This document shows positions 24,393 to 33,974 of a stretch of 64,000 nucleotides of DNA, in pieces. This DNA is from Halorussus salinus (GTDB taxonomy: Archaea > Halobacteriota > Halobacteria > Halobacteriales > Haladaptataceae), in NCBI RefSeq assembly GCF_004765815.2, contig NZ_ML974129.1, forward strand, positions 161,528 to 225,527, in the 5' to 3' direction. Both the position numbers and the translations under genes were made by a program. Numbering within the stretch: the stretch's first letter is position 1; every line of letters starts with the position of its first letter. The notes under the pieces were generated by a model that did not search any database, had not been told where the DNA came from, and saw nothing but the letters and a program-made list of their open reading frames with translations.

Positions 24393-24552
24393 CCGGTCGA
24401 TTCTCGCCGTCACTCCTCGTCGCTCTCGATTCGACTGTCTACCGTTCTCGAAGCGTCGCTCGTATCGTCAAAAGATGGCATCGGTCGTTCCGTCTCGGCT
24501 CGTCTCCGGGTCGGTCGCTTCCGGACCGCTGGCTCGGCCTGCGAGGTGGCGG

Positions 24553-25044
24553 TCAGTCCGCGTTGACCACCTCGCTCTCGGCGCTTCCGCCGGGTTGCTC
24601 GGGAGGCGATTCAACGGTCTTTTCGGCGGTCAGCGGGTTGCGCCGCGTTATCGTACAGTCGAAGTTGGGATGCTCCGCGAAGTGGCGCACCAGCATGTGG
24701 CGACGCGACCCCGTGATGCCGGTCCGGCCCACGTCGTCGGCCGAGAACTCGGCGGGCAGTCGGTCGAACATCCGGCGCAGTTGGCCGAACTCCTCGAACA
24801 CCTTCGAGTTGCCCGCCGAGTCGGCCCCGCGCCGGACGACCTCGTAGGTGCCGTCCTCGCGGTGGACGCCCGCGGTCCGGAAGAACTCCCGGCGCTGGGT
24901 CAGGGCGTCCCCAACCGCGTCCTGCAGGTCCGCGGCCTCGTCTCTGGACAGTTCGTAGGCGTCGCCATCGACCGCCAGTACTATCGACTCGCCGTCGCTC
25001 CGTATCGAAACGTCACTCTCGTCACACGAGAAGAACTCGATCAG
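24553..25044 (-). CDS. Conserved HTH-like protein with no standard start codon
   Basis: A clear coding frame runs from the TGA at 24555-24553 back to an in-frame TAG just upstream of 25044, without any ATG, GTG or TTG near the N-terminus. The only start-like codon is CTG at 25044-25042 (reading LIEFFSCDESDV). A strong TATA-like TTATACCCG about 28 bases before an ATG at 25066-25064 points to initiation there, but that frame stops after 14 codons. Either CTG is used or a frameshift lies between. The protein (163 residues) has helical segments such as SRDEAADLQDAVGDAL and ADDVGRTGITGSRRHMLVRHF, reminiscent of DNA binding. Confidence 0.6.
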   Translation of the reverse strand: MIEFFSCDESDVSIRSDGESIVLAVDGDAYELSRDEAADLQDAVGDALTQRREFFRTAGVHREDGTYEVVRRGADSAGNSKVFEEFGQLRRMFDRLPAEFSADDVGRTGITGSRRHMLVRHFAEHPNFDCTITRRNPLTAEKTVESPPEQPGGSAESEVVNAD

Positions 25045-25155
25045 GAGCGTCTACACTCCGTGTCATGCGTTGGTACGTCTCTCGCCCTCGGGTATAACTC
25101 TACCGGCGAGCGCAAATATGCGCGAGGCCTCCTCGGACGAAGCGGCTTCGGTCGC

Positions 25156-26358
25156 TCAGACGACCGAGGAGACCGCGAGAAGTCCGTCGTCGGTGGTCGT
25201 CGTCTCGCCGTCGGACGCGTCCGTGGTCGTTTCGTCGGTCGTCGTTTCGTCTTCCGCGGTGGGAGTGTCCCCCGCGGCGGTCGTCTCGTCCGCCGCGGTC
25301 GTCGCGTCGGTCACCGAGTCGTCGCCGGTCGTCGTCGCGTCGCCGGACTCGGACCCGTCTTCGGCGGCAGACTCGTCCGTGGCTTTCGACCCGGCCTCCT
25401 CGGTCTTGCTACCGAAGAGGTCCGTCTCGATGGTTTTGCGGTAGGTCAACTCGTCCAAGGGCACACGGAACGTCTCGCCGCCGAGTTCCAACTCGGCGTA
25501 GAAGTCGATGCGGAGTTGGGTCACTTGGTCGTTTTCGAGGTGCGAGACCCACCACTGGTCGAGTTTCCCGTTCCTGATGGCGGTTTGGGTCTCGATAGTT
25601 TCCGTGCTGTGACCCTCGATGACGTGGCCGGTCTCGCTCGACCCGTTACCGACCGTGACGTTGTTCATTGTGATGGTGTATCCGATTTCGGTGACTGCCA
25701 TCGGGAGCGACTTGGCGTTGTAGACCGTGAACCGCATGTCGATTGGCGTCTCGGCGGCCGTCACTTCGCCCCACCGCGCGCTGGTCTCGTTGACGTAGCC
25801 CACGGGGTCCGAGACCAGCGGGAGATCGCCGTCGATGGGTCGCGGCTCGGTGGTGTTGAACTGCGAGACGACATCGGTCGAAATCTCGCGCTCGACCGGC
25901 GGGGCCGCGACGCTCCGCCCGAGCGTCGCGGAGCGGACCGTGGCGTCCACCCGGAGGTCGGTCTCCTCGTCGTTTCGGACGTGACTGACCCACCACGTCG
26001 GAATCTTGTCGTTGTCCATCCGCGTGCTGAACGCGACGGTGCTGTTGCCCGTGCCGACCGAGACGCCCTCCTTGCTCCCGTTGGCCATCGCCACGTCGTT
26101 CATCCGCACGTCGTAGGACACCGACACGCCGCCGAGGTTGATACCGATGGGATTGGGGTTCCGGACGACGAGTTCGGTCCGAATCTCGGTCTCCTCGTCG
26201 GTCACGTCGCCGAAACTGTTGTGGACGCCGCCCACGCTCGGCGCACCGAGGAGTCCGAGCGAGAGACCACCACCGACGACGACCCCGAGCGCCAACAGTA
26301 GCGTCCCCAGTACACGAACCTTACTCCCGAGTAACGCCGACTTGACCGTCCCGAGCAT
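25156..26358 (-). CDS. LEA14/WHy-domain membrane-anchored protein, two repeats
   Basis: The 400-residue protein has an N-terminal membrane anchor (about 13-40, VLGTLLLALGVVVGGGLSLGLL), then two LEA14/WHy (desiccation-related) repeats. Each has a NPN-like start, a Y-strand and the phrase WWVSH (RMDNDKIPTWWVSHVRNDEET and RNGKLDQWWVSHLENDQVT). A Thr/Glu/Asp-rich C-terminal tail (about 325-395) follows, suited to O-glycosylation. The start at ATG 26358 puts the anchor at the N-terminus; upstream reading is out of character. The role is likely extracytoplasmic; osmotic stress is suggested only by family. Confidence 0.83.
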   Translation of the reverse strand: MLGTVKSALLGSKVRVLGTLLLALGVVVGGGLSLGLLGAPSVGGVHNSFGDVTDEETEIRTELVVRNPNPIGINLGGVSVSYDVRMNDVAMANGSKEGVSVGTGNSTVAFSTRMDNDKIPTWWVSHVRNDEETDLRVDATVRSATLGRSVAAPPVEREISTDVVSQFNTTEPRPIDGDLPLVSDPVGYVNETSARWGEVTAAETPIDMRFTVYNAKSLPMAVTEIGYTITMNNVTVGNGSSETGHVIEGHSTETIETQTAIRNGKLDQWWVSHLENDQVTQLRIDFYAELELGGETFRVPLDELTYRKTIETDLFGSKTEEAGSKATDESAAEDGSESGDATTTGDDSVTDATTAADETTAAGDTPTAEDETTTDETTTDASDGETTTTDDGLLAVSSVV

Positions 26359-26445
26359 ATCTCGTGACCCACACTCCACCCCGTAAAACCTACCGGCGGA
26401 CGACGAGTAGAATGAACTAAGTTCCGTCCGCCGGAAACGCCGGGC

Positions 26446-26631
26446 ATGGCCGAACACGAGACTGTCGCGAGCGACAAAGGTATCGGACTCGCCACGCTGT
26501 TTACACTGCTGGCGGTCGGGTCGACGGTGGCGATGTTCGTGGAACCGGGTGGCGAACTCGCCGCATGGGGCTTCGCGGGTGCCGTCACCGCTGGCGTCCT
26601 CGCCGTCGCCGCGGTTCACCTCTACTGGTAG
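26446..26631 (+). CDS. 61-residue two-span membrane protein
   Basis: The sequence MAEHETVASDKGIGLATLFT begins an acidic N-terminus followed by two helices (about 13-31 and 38-58) and ends LYW. It is divergent from the LEA14 gene and shares an 87-base promoter gap with it. It belongs to a group of small haloarchaeal membrane proteins (DUF7525-like by my recollection). Function is unknown. Confidence 0.65.
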   Translation: MAEHETVASDKGIGLATLFTLLAVGSTVAMFVEPGGELAAWGFAGAVTAGVLAVAAVHLYW

Positions 26632-26795
26632 CCCTCCCGTTGCCCCCGACGTAATCTCTACCTAAACAACGGCGAGCGACGATTTCCCGCCGAATTTCGG
26701 TCGAATCGACCGGTCCGCTTCGGGACCGGTCGCCGAACTGAGCGATTACCGGCGGGAAATGGTTAAGGTTCCGAACGCCGTAGTACCGTGTAAGG

Positions 26796-27020
26796 ATGAC
26801 TGACTACAGCGACGAGGAACGGCGCATCCTCGCGTACCTGCGCGAGAGCGTCTCGAAAGGCGAGCGTTACTTCCGTTCGAAGAACATCGCCGAGCAACTC
26901 GGTCTCTCCTCGAAGCAGGTGGGGGTGCGACTGCCGGAACTCGCCGAGAAGAGCGAGGAGGTCGACATCGAGAAGTGGGGCCGGGCGAAGTCCACGACGT
27001 GGAAGGTAACGCTGGGCTAA
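26796..27020 (+). CDS. Winged-helix mini-protein (DUF7123-like)
   Basis: The 74-residue protein is a compact winged helix: EERRILAYLRESVSKGERYF, then the recognition-helix region AEQLGLSSKQVGVRLPELAE, then a wing ending STTWKV. It probably binds DNA as a small regulator. A TATA-like GGTTAAGG lies about 32 bases upstream. It is followed 100 bases later by the SRPBCC gene. Confidence 0.75.
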   Translation: MTDYSDEERRILAYLRESVSKGERYFRSKNIAEQLGLSSKQVGVRLPELAEKSEEVDIEKWGRAKSTTWKVTLG

Positions 27021-27121
27021 GTGGACGGAACGGCGGTCGGAAACGCGGTCGGCGACGGCGACGCGAGCGGAAGCCGCGGGAGGTCCGGCGGGTTTTTGAC
27101 ACCGCGGCCCAAAGTCCCGAT

Positions 27122-27544
27122 ATGACTGTCCGGGTAGAGCGGACCTTCGAACTCGAAGTTTCGCCGGAGAACGTGTGGGAGTTCATCGCGGACCCGGAGA
27201 AGCGCGCGAGTACTATCAGCGTCGTCGCCGACTACGAACAGACCGGCGAGTACTCCTCTATCTGGCACATCAAGCTCCCGATTCCGTTTCTCGACACGAC
27301 CGTACCGGTCAAGACCGAGGACGTGGAGCGCGACCCGCCCCGCTACGTGAAGTTCGTCGGCCGGTCGTCGGCGCTCCGGGTGACCGGCGAACACGAGATT
27401 CAGGAGACCGAGACCGGGAGTCGCCTCGTCAACCGGTTCACGGTCGAGGGGAAGGTGCCCGGCGTCGAGCGCTTCTTCAAGAAGAATCTGGACGACGAAC
27501 TCGACAACCTCGAAGCCGCGCTTCGCGAGGAGGCCGCGGCGTGA
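27122..27544 (+). CDS. SRPBCC/CoxG-like lipid-binding-fold protein
   Basis: The 140-residue protein begins MTVRVERTFELEVSPENVWEFI, the typical START/SRPBCC opening strand and helix, and ends with a long helix FFKKNLDDELDNLEAALREE. It is predicted to bind a hydrophobic ligand in a helix-grip cavity. Its stop overlaps the GTG of the following hydrolase, so both are co-translated. Confidence 0.8.
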   Translation: MTVRVERTFELEVSPENVWEFIADPEKRASTISVVADYEQTGEYSSIWHIKLPIPFLDTTVPVKTEDVERDPPRYVKFVGRSSALRVTGEHEIQETETGSRLVNRFTVEGKVPGVERFFKKNLDDELDNLEAALREEAAA

Positions 27545-28344
27545 GAGTCGCGCTCGCCCAACTCGAAATCGAGGGCGGCGCGGTCGAGGCCAACCGCGAG
27601 CGCGCCGAGGAGGCCGTCGCGGCGGCCGCCGACCGCGGCGCGGACCTCGTGGCGCTCCCCGAAATTTTCAACGTCGGCTACTTCGCGTTCGACACGTACC
27701 AGCGCGCCGCCGAACCCGTCGAGGGCGAAACGCTCGCGCGCATCGCCGACGCCGCCCGCGACCACGGCATCGGCGTTCTCGCCGGGAGTATCGTCGAAGA
27801 CCTCGCCGAAACCGAGAGCGTCGAGACGCCCGCCGACGAGGGACTTGCCAACACGTCGGTCCTCTTCGACCGAGACGGGTCGCGGCTCGCGGTCTACCGC
27901 AAGCACCACCTCTTCGGCTACGAGTCCGCGGAGGCCGAACTCCTCGTGCCGGGCGACCAGTTGGGCGTCGCCGAGTTCGAGGAGACCACCGTCGGGATGA
28001 CGACCTGCTACGACCTCCGGTTTCCGGAACTCTATCGGGACATCGCCGAGGAGGGCGCGGACCTCGTCCTCGTCCCGAGCGCGTGGCCCTACCCCCGCGT
28101 CGAACACTGGAAGCTCCTGCCGCGCGCCCGCGCCGTCGAGAACCAGTTCTTCGTGGCGACGGTCAACGGGTCGGGCGACTTCGAGGACGCCTCCCTGCTC
28201 GGTCGCTCGACGGTGTACGACCCGTGGGGAACGACGCTGGCCAGCACGGGCGACGACCCGGACCTCGTCGTGACCGACGTGGACCCGACCCGCGTCGCGT
28301 CGGTCCGCGACGAGTTCCCCGCGTGGCGCGACCGGCGACGCTGA
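27541..28344 (+). CDS. Nitrilase-superfamily carbon-nitrogen hydrolase
   Basis: The 267-residue protein has the complete Glu-Lys-Cys triad: Glu41 (ALPEIFNVGYF), Lys121 (VYRKHHLFGYES) and Cys156 (GMTTCYDLRFPELYR). The layout matches omega-amidase/NIT2-type enzymes that hydrolyse alpha-keto acid amides or deaminated glutathione. The GTG start overlaps the previous stop (GTGA). The exact substrate is unknown. Pairing with an SRPBCC protein is unusual and gives no clear clue. Confidence 0.88.
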   Translation: MRVALAQLEIEGGAVEANRERAEEAVAAAADRGADLVALPEIFNVGYFAFDTYQRAAEPVEGETLARIADAARDHGIGVLAGSIVEDLAETESVETPADEGLANTSVLFDRDGSRLAVYRKHHLFGYESAEAELLVPGDQLGVAEFEETTVGMTTCYDLRFPELYRDIAEEGADLVLVPSAWPYPRVEHWKLLPRARAVENQFFVATVNGSGDFEDASLLGRSTVYDPWGTTLASTGDDPDLVVTDVDPTRVASVRDEFPAWRDRRR

Positions 28345-28347
28345 CTG

Positions 28348-28383
28348 GACCGATGACGCCGACGAGACCGGTGACGCCGACGA
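28348..28383. repeat. Two tandem 18-bp units after the amidase stop
   Basis: GACCGATGACGCCGACGA and GACCGGTGACGCCGACGA follow each other with one mismatch. They lie in the non-coding gap before the DUF7344 gene. Confidence 0.5.
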
Positions 28384-28467
28384 GGGTCAGCCAGCCGTCA
28401 GACGGCCACAAGTCTAAAAACCCCAATGTTAATTACGAAGGGGATAACAATATACGATAATAGACAG

Positions 28468-29049
28468 ATGGCCGAAGCGACAACGACGTTGAGTACTTCG
28501 AACAGGGGTGGGACGGCGACGCAGGAGCCTTCCAGAGAGGCGATGTTCGACCTGCTCGGTAACTCCCGACGGCGGCGCGTTCTCCGGCACCTGTTGGACG
28601 ACCGCCAGATCACGTTGACCGACTTGAGCGCACGCATCGCGGCGTGGGAGAACGACACTCCTCTCTCGGACTTGACTTCTAGACAGCGAAAGCAAGTGTA
28701 CTCGTCGCTCTACCAGACCCACATTCCGCGACTGAGCGAACACGGACTGGTCGAGTACGACGCGGAGGACCGACTCGTCACCCTGACCGGCGACCCCGAG
28801 CGCATCCGACGGTTCCTCGAAGTCGAGGCTCCCGAGCGCGGGCGGTTCTCCCACAAGTGGAGTCGCTACTTCTTCTTCACTGCGGTCGTCGGCAGTGCGG
28901 TCATCGCGGGCAACTGGCTCGGCACGGCTCCGGCGACCCACGTCACGACGGAAAATCTCTACGGACTGTTGACCGTCGCGTTCATGATGCTCAGCGTCTC
29001 GTTCGTGATGGCCGTCGAGGGACAGAAGTTGCTTCGGCTCGGGAACTGA
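28468..29049 (+). CDS. DUF7344 winged-helix regulator with two membrane helices
   Basis: The 193-residue protein opens with about 25 Ser/Thr/Gln-rich residues, then the DUF7344 winged helix (FDLLGNSRRRRVLRHLLD, SLYQTHIPRLSEHGLVEYD). Two membrane helices follow (about 132-150 and 160-182). It is thus a membrane-tethered DNA-binding protein typical of haloarchaea. The start is ATG 28468; the A/T-rich stretch at 28428-28460 is its promoter rather than coding sequence. Confidence 0.78.
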   Translation: MAEATTTLSTSNRGGTATQEPSREAMFDLLGNSRRRRVLRHLLDDRQITLTDLSARIAAWENDTPLSDLTSRQRKQVYSSLYQTHIPRLSEHGLVEYDAEDRLVTLTGDPERIRRFLEVEAPERGRFSHKWSRYFFFTAVVGSAVIAGNWLGTAPATHVTTENLYGLLTVAFMMLSVSFVMAVEGQKLLRLGN

Positions 29050-29403
29050 GTTTCGGCGGTTCGTTCTCTCGCGGCTTCGCCGTCGGTCGTTTCGGTCGTC
29101 TTTCGGTGGTCCGAGTCGAGGAGGCTACTCCTCGGATTCGAATCGCAGAACGAGCTACCGGAACCGCAGGAAGCTAGCTTGAAGCTCGAACGCGGGGGTC
29201 TACCGCGACTGCGCCGTAACCGCACCGCGACCGCGCCGTCGGCAAAATAAAGTCAGCTCCTCAGTGGTCTCCTCAGTCGTCGGATTCTGCGAGAGCGAGA
29301 CCGAACCTCCGAAATCGCCTACGGCGATTTCTTCACTTCAGTCGTCGCTCTCTACGCAGACGCCGATTAGATTTGCTCGACCACGCAAAGCGAGTCTCGC
29401 AGT
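29050..29403. other. Convergent intergenic gap with a nine-pair hairpin
   Basis: I see no gene between the convergent DUF7344 and aldehyde dehydrogenase stops. A perfect hairpin GAAATCGCC-TAC-GGCGATTTC lies at 29311-29331. Words of the ACCGCACCGCGACC type recur at 29205-29242, as in the gap at 15355-15475. Terminators for both genes may be here. Confidence 0.55.
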
Positions 29404-30942
<1,539 letters not shown>

Positions 30943-30948
30943 GCTCTG

Positions 30949-30959
30949 GCAAAAATTGG
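30949..30959. promoter_or_regulatory. Imperfect GCAA-N3-TTGC site before aldehyde dehydrogenase
   Basis: GCAA-AAA-TTGG sits 7-17 bases upstream of the minus-strand ATG at 30942. One base differs from the half-site pair seen at 33961 and 59219, so membership in the same regulon is tentative. Confidence 0.35.
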
Positions 30960-31088
30960 AACGGGCACGGATAAAAAGTCTCCCAATTCCGGTCGGTCGC
31001 CGGAAAGTCAGACGCTACGTCACGCCCGAAGACGGCGAGAATCGGACGCGTTCCGACCTGTCGGAACGAAACTACTTCTCGCCCGGAC

Positions 31089-31898
31089 TTATCGCTCGTT
31101 CGAATCTGCCAACTTCTCGATTTCGCCCTTGACGCTCACGGCGTCGAAGTCGTGGTCGGGGCGGATGTTCACGAAGTCCAGAAAGTCGCGGGCCGCCAGT
31201 AGTTCGTCGGCCGAGTAGTGGTCCGCGGCGGCCGCGACCGACGCCCGCGCGCCGATTCGGGGTTCGAGCGCCGCGAGCGCGCACGCGAGGTCGTACGACC
31301 GGGCCTCGTCGATGGCGTCTTCCCTGACCGTCGTCGCGTCGATGAAGTACACCTCGCCGTGCTGGACGAGGACGTTCTCTCCTCGCAGGTCGCCGTGAGC
31401 GAGGCGGTTGTCGTGCATCGCGGCCAGCGACTCGAACACGTCGGGCGCGAGGAGTTCCACCTCGTCGGTCGCCACCTCGTCGAACGTTCGGAAATCGGGT
31501 AGGTACTCCATCACGAGGACCGCCATGTCCTCGACCTCGAACACCTCCAGCGGAGCGGGCGCGTTCAGTCCGATGTCGGCCATGCGCTCGGTCGCTTCGA
31601 GTTCCTGTTCGGCCATCTCGACCGGTCCGGCCGAGTGTTCGAAAAAGCCCTCGGTGCCCGACGAGAAGGCCCCGAGGTTGCGCGCGCCGGTGAACAGTGC
31701 GTGGACTATCGAGTTCTGGCGCGTGATTATCTTGACGAACCAGCGTTCGTCCACGACGCAGGGCGTCGAGAGCCAGTTGTCGGCGTCCAGAAACTCGACC
31801 CGTAACTCCGGCCGGTCGTAGCGCCGCGCCATCTCCACGAAGACCGCTTCGAGTCGCTCCCACTCGATGGTGCCACGCACCAGCCGCCGGATACTCAT
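31089..31898 (-). CDS. RIO-like atypical serine/threonine kinase
   Basis: The 269-residue protein kinase-like fold has RWFVKIITRQNS (ATP-lysine region) near 53-64, a long helix with EQELEATERMADIGLNAP, a hinge VLVMEYLP, the catalytic loop HGDLRGENVLV at about 168-178 and the metal-binding FIDAT (RIO-type equivalent of DFG). It lacks the winged helix of RIO2 and is shorter than RIO1, so it belongs to the divergent RIO-like group. Targets are unknown. It is co-directional with the DUF7344 gene upstream. Confidence 0.82.
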   Translation of the reverse strand: MSIRRLVRGTIEWERLEAVFVEMARRYDRPELRVEFLDADNWLSTPCVVDERWFVKIITRQNSIVHALFTGARNLGAFSSGTEGFFEHSAGPVEMAEQELEATERMADIGLNAPAPLEVFEVEDMAVLVMEYLPDFRTFDEVATDEVELLAPDVFESLAAMHDNRLAHGDLRGENVLVQHGEVYFIDATTVREDAIDEARSYDLACALAALEPRIGARASVAAAADHYSADELLAARDFLDFVNIRPDHDFDAVSVKGEIEKLADSNER

Positions 31899-31950
31899 CG
31901 GAGGCGACTAAGCGTCCGGCCCTCAAAAAGCCACTTGCCCGCGCCCGCGG

Positions 31951-32268
31951 TCAGCAGTCCAGAAAGTCCACTGCGGTCTCGAACTCGGGTCCTTCGTCTA
32001 CGACGCCGTCGCCGAGGTCCGGGTCGTAGGTCACGATACCGGCCTCGGCCAGTTTCGGCAGGTGAACGTGGCGGAGACTGTGCTCGAGTTCGGTCCGGAA
32101 CTCCTCGAAGTCGTCGGTCTCCGCGTCCGGAAACAGCGACAGTGCCAGATACGTCGCGAACGAGGGGACCGGTATCGGCAGGTACTCGCGGGTCAGACAA
32201 CTCACCACTGCGCGTCTTCGGGGGTGTGCCAACGCCCCGAGAGTCGAATTTAGCCGACGCTTCGTCAT
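31951..32268 (-). CDS. DUF7344 winged-helix protein
   Basis: The 105-residue protein is the soluble form of the domain at 28468-29049: TLGALAHPRRRAVVSCLTRE, then FRTELEHSLRHVHLPKLAEAGIVTYD. There is no membrane helix. The start at ATG 32268 (MTKRRLNSTL) fits other family members; the longer frame adds promoter. It likely binds DNA as a local regulator and lies 52 bases upstream of the RIO-like kinase gene on the same strand. Confidence 0.75.
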   Translation of the reverse strand: MTKRRLNSTLGALAHPRRRAVVSCLTREYLPIPVPSFATYLALSLFPDAETDDFEEFRTELEHSLRHVHLPKLAEAGIVTYDPDLGDGVVDEGPEFETAVDFLDC

Positions 32269-32362
32269 TCGGTACCCGTCGCTTCTGCCGTCACGAAAAA
32301 AAGTCCGTTGGCCCACGAGTCACGGAGTTTATCAGCCCGGTCGGGGACCGACCCCGGCGAGG

Positions 32363-33811
32363 TCACGCCAGCGACGTGACTACCGAGGCGACGTAGCCGA
32401 CCGCCGCCAGTCCCGCTAACAACAGGAGCAACCGGACCGACGACAGCGAGTCGCGGGTCGGCAGTCGCCCGACCGGGAGCGCCTCGCGCGACCACCACAG
32501 TTCGAGGCCGCCCCAGACCGCGAGGAGACCGACCAGCGCGAACGTCGCCAGCACGTCGTAAAAGCCCATCCACCACGGGAAGAAGTAGCCCAGCAGTCCG
32601 TTCTGGACCTCGACGGGCACCGCGTCGCGGACGGCCTCCTCGAACTCCTCGGCGGGGCCGGACGGTGGCTGGACGCGCCGGGACTGGAGGTCGGCCGCGG
32701 CGGCGCTCGGTCCGCCCGCACTCTCGTCGCCCGTACCGAGGCGTTCGGCCTCGTAGGCCCGTTCGACGGGCATCTCCCAGACGACCGCGCCGGTCTCGTT
32801 CACCTCGAACACCCGGTCGCCGATGGTGTCGGTGACGAGCGTGTTGCCGTCGGGCAGGCGGTCGGCGTCGCGGGACCACTGCATCTCGTCGTCGGTCCAG
32901 AGCCACGACCGGTTCCACGAGCCGTTTTCCCGCTGGTACTCCACGATGCGGTCGTTCTCGGAGTCGGCGACGACGATTGCGGGACCGCCCTCCGACTCCG
33001 GAATGTAGTCGGGGTTGTGTTGCTCGCGCAGGATTTCGTAGTCGTCCTCGGTGCCGAGCGTCCAGTTCTCCACGATGCCGCGCTGGCGGTCCACGAACGC
33101 GACTTTGTCCTGATTGCGCAGGTCCACCATGATTCGCCCGTCGTCGAGGTACTCCACGTCGTTGAGGTGGACCCAGTCTTTCTCGTAGGTGCCGCCGCCG
33201 GTTATCGGCAGGTCGCTCTCGGCGGTCCACGTCCACTCCCGGATGCCCGAAGTCGTGTTGACGATGAAGACCGCTTCGTTGCCGATGTCGCCGACGAGGA
33301 GATGCGTGTCGTTGATTACGTCCACGTCGTGCCATCGACCGCCGGACATCCGGTGGGAGTAGAGTCGGGTGCGCTCGCCGGTGGTCAGGTTCACGCGCTC
33401 CACGACGTTCCGGCGGCAGTCCCCGCGATTCTTCAGCAGGGGACCGCCGTCACAGACCGACTCGTTGAGCCACTCGGTCGCGACGAACGAGACGGTGCGA
33501 GCGCCCGTCGGACTCGGGTCCACGTCCCAGTAGGTGCTGTAGTGGTCGGACTGGTAGAGGACGGTTCCGTTCGGGCGGACGGCGACGAGTTCGCCCGAGA
33601 GACCTCGCATCCCGGCGCGCTGGACCGCGACGACGGTGACGCCGCGACGCGGTTCGACCACCTGCTCCTGTTGGCCGGAAGCGAGGTCGGCCGACCGGTC
33701 GTACTGTTGGTTGGGCGACGGTCCGGCGGTCACGAATCCGGCCGCGAGCGCGAGGACGAGACCGAGGACGAGGGCGGCGAGGACGGCTCTGGGCGGCGTA
33801 CGACTGGTCAC
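32363..33811 (-). CDS. Arylsulfotransferase (ASST)-like membrane-anchored propeller
   Basis: The 482-residue protein has an N-terminal membrane helix (about 8-30), then a beta-propeller of arylsulfotransferase type with repeated blades (DVDVINDTHLLVGD, LNDVEYLDDGRIMVDLRNQD, SRDADRLPDGNTLVTDT). Two C-terminal membrane helices follow (about 400-425 and 455-478). The histidines of the ASST active site cannot be assigned with confidence, so the enzymatic role is open. Several N-x-T sites place the propeller outside the cell. Confidence 0.78.
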   Translation of the reverse strand: MTSRTPPRAVLAALVLGLVLALAAGFVTAGPSPNQQYDRSADLASGQQEQVVEPRRGVTVVAVQRAGMRGLSGELVAVRPNGTVLYQSDHYSTYWDVDPSPTGARTVSFVATEWLNESVCDGGPLLKNRGDCRRNVVERVNLTTGERTRLYSHRMSGGRWHDVDVINDTHLLVGDIGNEAVFIVNTTSGIREWTWTAESDLPITGGGTYEKDWVHLNDVEYLDDGRIMVDLRNQDKVAFVDRQRGIVENWTLGTEDDYEILREQHNPDYIPESEGGPAIVVADSENDRIVEYQRENGSWNRSWLWTDDEMQWSRDADRLPDGNTLVTDTIGDRVFEVNETGAVVWEMPVERAYEAERLGTGDESAGGPSAAAADLQSRRVQPPSGPAEEFEEAVRDAVPVEVQNGLLGYFFPWWMGFYDVLATFALVGLLAVWGGLELWWSREALPVGRLPTRDSLSSVRLLLLLAGLAAVGYVASVVTSLA

Positions 33812-33960
33812 GGTTCCGGGCTACGAGTGGTCGGGATAACAACGTTTCGGCACGGAAGAAACGGTGGTGGACGAGCGATTTTCCCCCGACTCCGCGAGGG
33901 GTGGCGCCGCGGAGCGATGGCGCGACGAATCCAGTTGCGGAGAGTTTATACTGTCGCTGG

Positions 33961-33973
33961 CGCAAAAATTGCG
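33961..33973. promoter_or_regulatory. CGCAA-N3-TTGCG palindrome before acyl-CoA dehydrogenase 1
   Basis: CGCAA-AAA-TTGCG ends one base before the ATG at 33975, so it overlaps the expected transcription start. A TATA-like GTTTATACTG lies just upstream (33944-33953). An identical arrangement occurs at 59219-59231. Confidence 0.6.
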
Positions 33974-33974
33974 T

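Noticed and set aside
24475..26301. A 608-codon plus-strand open frame
   Set aside because: It is antisense to the LEA14 gene and the start-less HTH-like gene, whose translations have recognisable features; the plus-strand reading is Arg/Val/Gly-rich without domains.
28348..28383. Tandem 18-bp units as a possible repeat array
   Set aside because: Only two copies; too few for an array or a regulatory cluster.
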